Assembly (NCBI GenBank): GCA_937967405.1
Contig: CALCJV010000046.1
Coordinates: 1 to 43,015, forward strand
DNA from: an uncultured Chloroflexales bacterium
Lineage (GTDB): Bacteria > Chloroflexota > Chloroflexia > Chloroflexales > Chloroflexaceae
Direction of reading: 5' to 3'
DNA: 43,015 bases
Numbering within the stretch: the first letter of the stretch is position 1; every line of letters begins with the position of its first letter. The notes beneath the pieces are model-generated. The model was not told the origin of the DNA. It worked only from the letters and a program-made list of their open reading frames with translations, and made no database searches. Below, piece after piece: positions 41,560 through 43,015 of the stretch. A program made the position numbers and the translations under genes.

Positions 41560-42948
41560 GTGGATGCCGACACACAATGTTTTGCAAGGAGGAAGCCTAC
41601 GACAACCGAAGGGTATACCGCAGCCGGGAAACGCCTACACACCACCGAAGCCCCGCGCAAACGCGCTTTTCTAGTGGGGGTCGAAATCCAAGCCAACCCC
41701 TACCATTGGCCTGCCGAAGATTCGCTGAAGGAATTAGCCCTGCTTGCCGATACAGCGGGCTTAGACGTTGTTGGGACGCTGTACCAACGCCTTGAGCAGC
41801 CCATGCAGAAGTATTTCATTGGGGCGGGGAAGGTGCGCGAGTTGGTGGCCTTGCGGGAGCAAGACCTGTTCGATCTGGTAATCTTTGACGATGAGCTTAG
41901 CCCAACCCAAACCCGCAACCTCGAACGCGATCTGAACATCGGGGTGTTGGATCGCACCGCGCTGATCCTCGACATCTTCGCCCAGCATGCCCGCACGCAC
42001 GAGGGGCGTATTCAGGTGGAGCTAGCGCAGTACGAATATCTGCTGCCGCGCTTGCGCCGCCAATGGACGCACCTTGAACGGCAGGCAGGCAGTGGTGGTG
42101 GTACATCGGCTGGGGGGGCGGTGGGCTTGCGCGGCCCCGGTGAAACGCAGCTAGAGCTAGACCGGCGGGTGATCAATCGGCGCATCGCTTTGCTGAAGCA
42201 GCAGCTTGACGCAGTGCATCGCCACCGCGAACTGTATCGCAAGCGGCGGCGGCAGAGTGGGGTGCCGATTGCTGCGCTAGTGGGCTACACCAACGCGGGT
42301 AAATCTACGCTGCTGAATGCACTTGCGGGGGCGAATGTGTTGGCCGAGGATCGCCTCTTTGCCACGCTCGATCCGACTACCCGCCAGATTGAGTTGCCGG
42401 GCGGCAAGCCCTTGCTCTTGACCGATACAGTCGGGTTCATCCAAAAGCTGCCCACCCAACTGATTGCCGCGTTTCGCGCCACGCTGGAGGAGATTAACGA
42501 AGCCGATGTGCTGCTGCATGTGCTCGATATTACCCACGCCAACGCACAGGAGCAAGAGCAGGTCGTCGAGGCGACCCTGCGCGAGTTGGGGGTGCGGGAT
42601 CGGCCGATCATTACGGTGCTCAACAAGATTGACCAGATCGAGGGCGTGCATGCCGACAATGCAGCCGGCATGGCGGTAGAGCTAGGGCTGCCTGCCGATT
42701 TCGTTGCGGTTTCAGCGCGGTGTGGCTGGGGCTTGGAGCAGCTGCGCGAGCGGATTGAACAAACCCTCGCGGCGGCTATGGTTGAGCTGGATGCACTGAT
42801 TCCCTATCAGCGCAACGATCTCGTATCGCTATGGCACGAACGTGGGGTGGTTGCCTCGCAGGAGTACGGCGAAGCCGGCACGCATGTCATTGGGCGTGTG
42901 CCGCGTGAGCTGTCCTACCAGTTCACGGCTTTTGTACAGGCGGTGTAG
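41560..42948 (+). CDS. hflX: GTPase HflX
   Basis: Ribosome-associated GTPase that splits stalled 70S ribosomes. G1 is GYTNAGKST, G3 is DTVGF, G4 is NKID. The HflX N-terminal domain (KRAFLVGVEIQ... YFIGAGKVREL... DDELSPTQTRNLE) and the linker GLRGPGETQLELDRR are clear. The start is uncertain. GTG at 41560 is the nearest normal start after the promoter but has no ribosome site. The only strong Shine-Dalgarno (AAGGAGG, 41586-41592) sits 6 nt before an ACG at 41599. From GTG the product is 462 aa; from ACG 449 aa. The gene is divergent from carB. Confidence 0.92.
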   Translation: MDADTQCFARRKPTTTEGYTAAGKRLHTTEAPRKRAFLVGVEIQANPYHWPAEDSLKELALLADTAGLDVVGTLYQRLEQPMQKYFIGAGKVRELVALREQDLFDLVIFDDELSPTQTRNLERDLNIGVLDRTALILDIFAQHARTHEGRIQVELAQYEYLLPRLRRQWTHLERQAGSGGGTSAGGAVGLRGPGETQLELDRRVINRRIALLKQQLDAVHRHRELYRKRRRQSGVPIAALVGYTNAGKSTLLNALAGANVLAEDRLFATLDPTTRQIELPGGKPLLLTDTVGFIQKLPTQLIAAFRATLEEINEADVLLHVLDITHANAQEQEQVVEATLRELGVRDRPIITVLNKIDQIEGVHADNAAGMAVELGLPADFVAVSARCGWGLEQLRERIEQTLAAAMVELDALIPYQRNDLVSLWHERGVVASQEYGEAGTHVIGRVPRELSYQFTAFVQAV

Positions 42949-43015
42949 AGGCTAGGGGGGCGCAGGCAGATCGCCGTGCCTCGGTTCCCTACCCACCAAA
43001 CAACGCAGCCACGCG
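42949..43015. other. Right end, no feature
   Basis: The last 67 bp after hflX are GC-rich non-coding sequence; no terminator hairpin or start is evident. Confidence 0.6.

Overview
The window looks like ordinary chromosomal DNA of a member of the Chloroflexota, probably class Chloroflexia (Chloroflexus/Roseiflexus/Oscillochloris-like). The clues are family types rather than a marker gene. They include secreted proteins with Pro/Thr-rich spacers and a VanW protein carrying YFERARMEYHP-type repeats. There are also a MerR regulator with an RsbR-like C-terminal domain, a DUF4491 membrane pair, an alternative GlmU, a YvcK relative, and moderately high GC. No rRNA, tRNA, insertion sequence, prophage or CRISPR array is visible. 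Coding is dense and start sites mostly have clear Shine-Dalgarno sequences. Many near-consensus sigma70 promoters with 17-bp spacers can be read directly.

Layout: 0.0-4.1 kb (mostly minus) holds the N-terminus of a Tat-exported flavin amine oxidase lipoprotein, a secreted proline-repeat protein, ssb and rpsA. A 330-bp control region at 4.1-4.53 kb carries two divergent consensus promoters; one drives a MerR regulator, the other a short transcript that ends in an intrinsic terminator before rpsA. 5.3-8.1 kb has an ArsA-like protein with a broken P-loop, a DUF1338 dioxygenase-type protein and a DoxX-like membrane protein. 8.2-11.3 kb is a plus-strand run of prfB, a membrane-anchored gluzincin peptidase and an HIT (Ap4A phosphorylase-like) protein. 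11.3-15.2 kb is a minus-strand operon: uvrB, NERD-domain membrane protein, CheY-like receiver. 15.3-20.2 kb encodes a membrane Ser/Thr kinase fused to DnaJ-type zinc ribbons and, just downstream, a large Calx-beta exoprotein. 20.4-25.3 kb has a bifunctional-nuclease (DUF151) gene, a non-coding segment with a 42-bp perfect palindrome and DnaA-box-like sequences, a VanW protein and a YtcJ-type amidohydrolase. 25.4-27.0 kb is parA with an overlapping non-ParB partner. 27.0-30.3 kb contains protoporphyrinogen oxidase, 5-formyl-THF cyclo-ligase and small membrane proteins. 30.7-31.5 kb is greA with a long leader, divergent from a sugar-phosphate module at 31.5-36.9 kb (phosphohexomutase, a catalytically dead mutase paralogue, a membrane YvcK-like protein, an alternative GlmU). 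37-43 kb contains a 7Fe ferredoxin, a Crp/Fnr regulator coupled to carB, and hflX.

The genes are mainly housekeeping: DNA repair (uvrB, ssb), translation (rpsA, prfB, hflX), transcription elongation (greA), pyrimidine/arginine synthesis (carB), heme/chlorophyll precursor synthesis and one-carbon metabolism, and cell-envelope precursor supply. The most unusual points are: a leader/attenuator or small-gene unit upstream of rpsA; three 'dead' relatives of enzymes kept in clusters (ArsA-like, mutase-like, YvcK-like); the kinase-zinc ribbon fusion; the palindrome plus DnaA-box cluster; the parA partner with an internal 22-bp palindrome; and an hflX whose only strong ribosome-binding site precedes an ACG codon.
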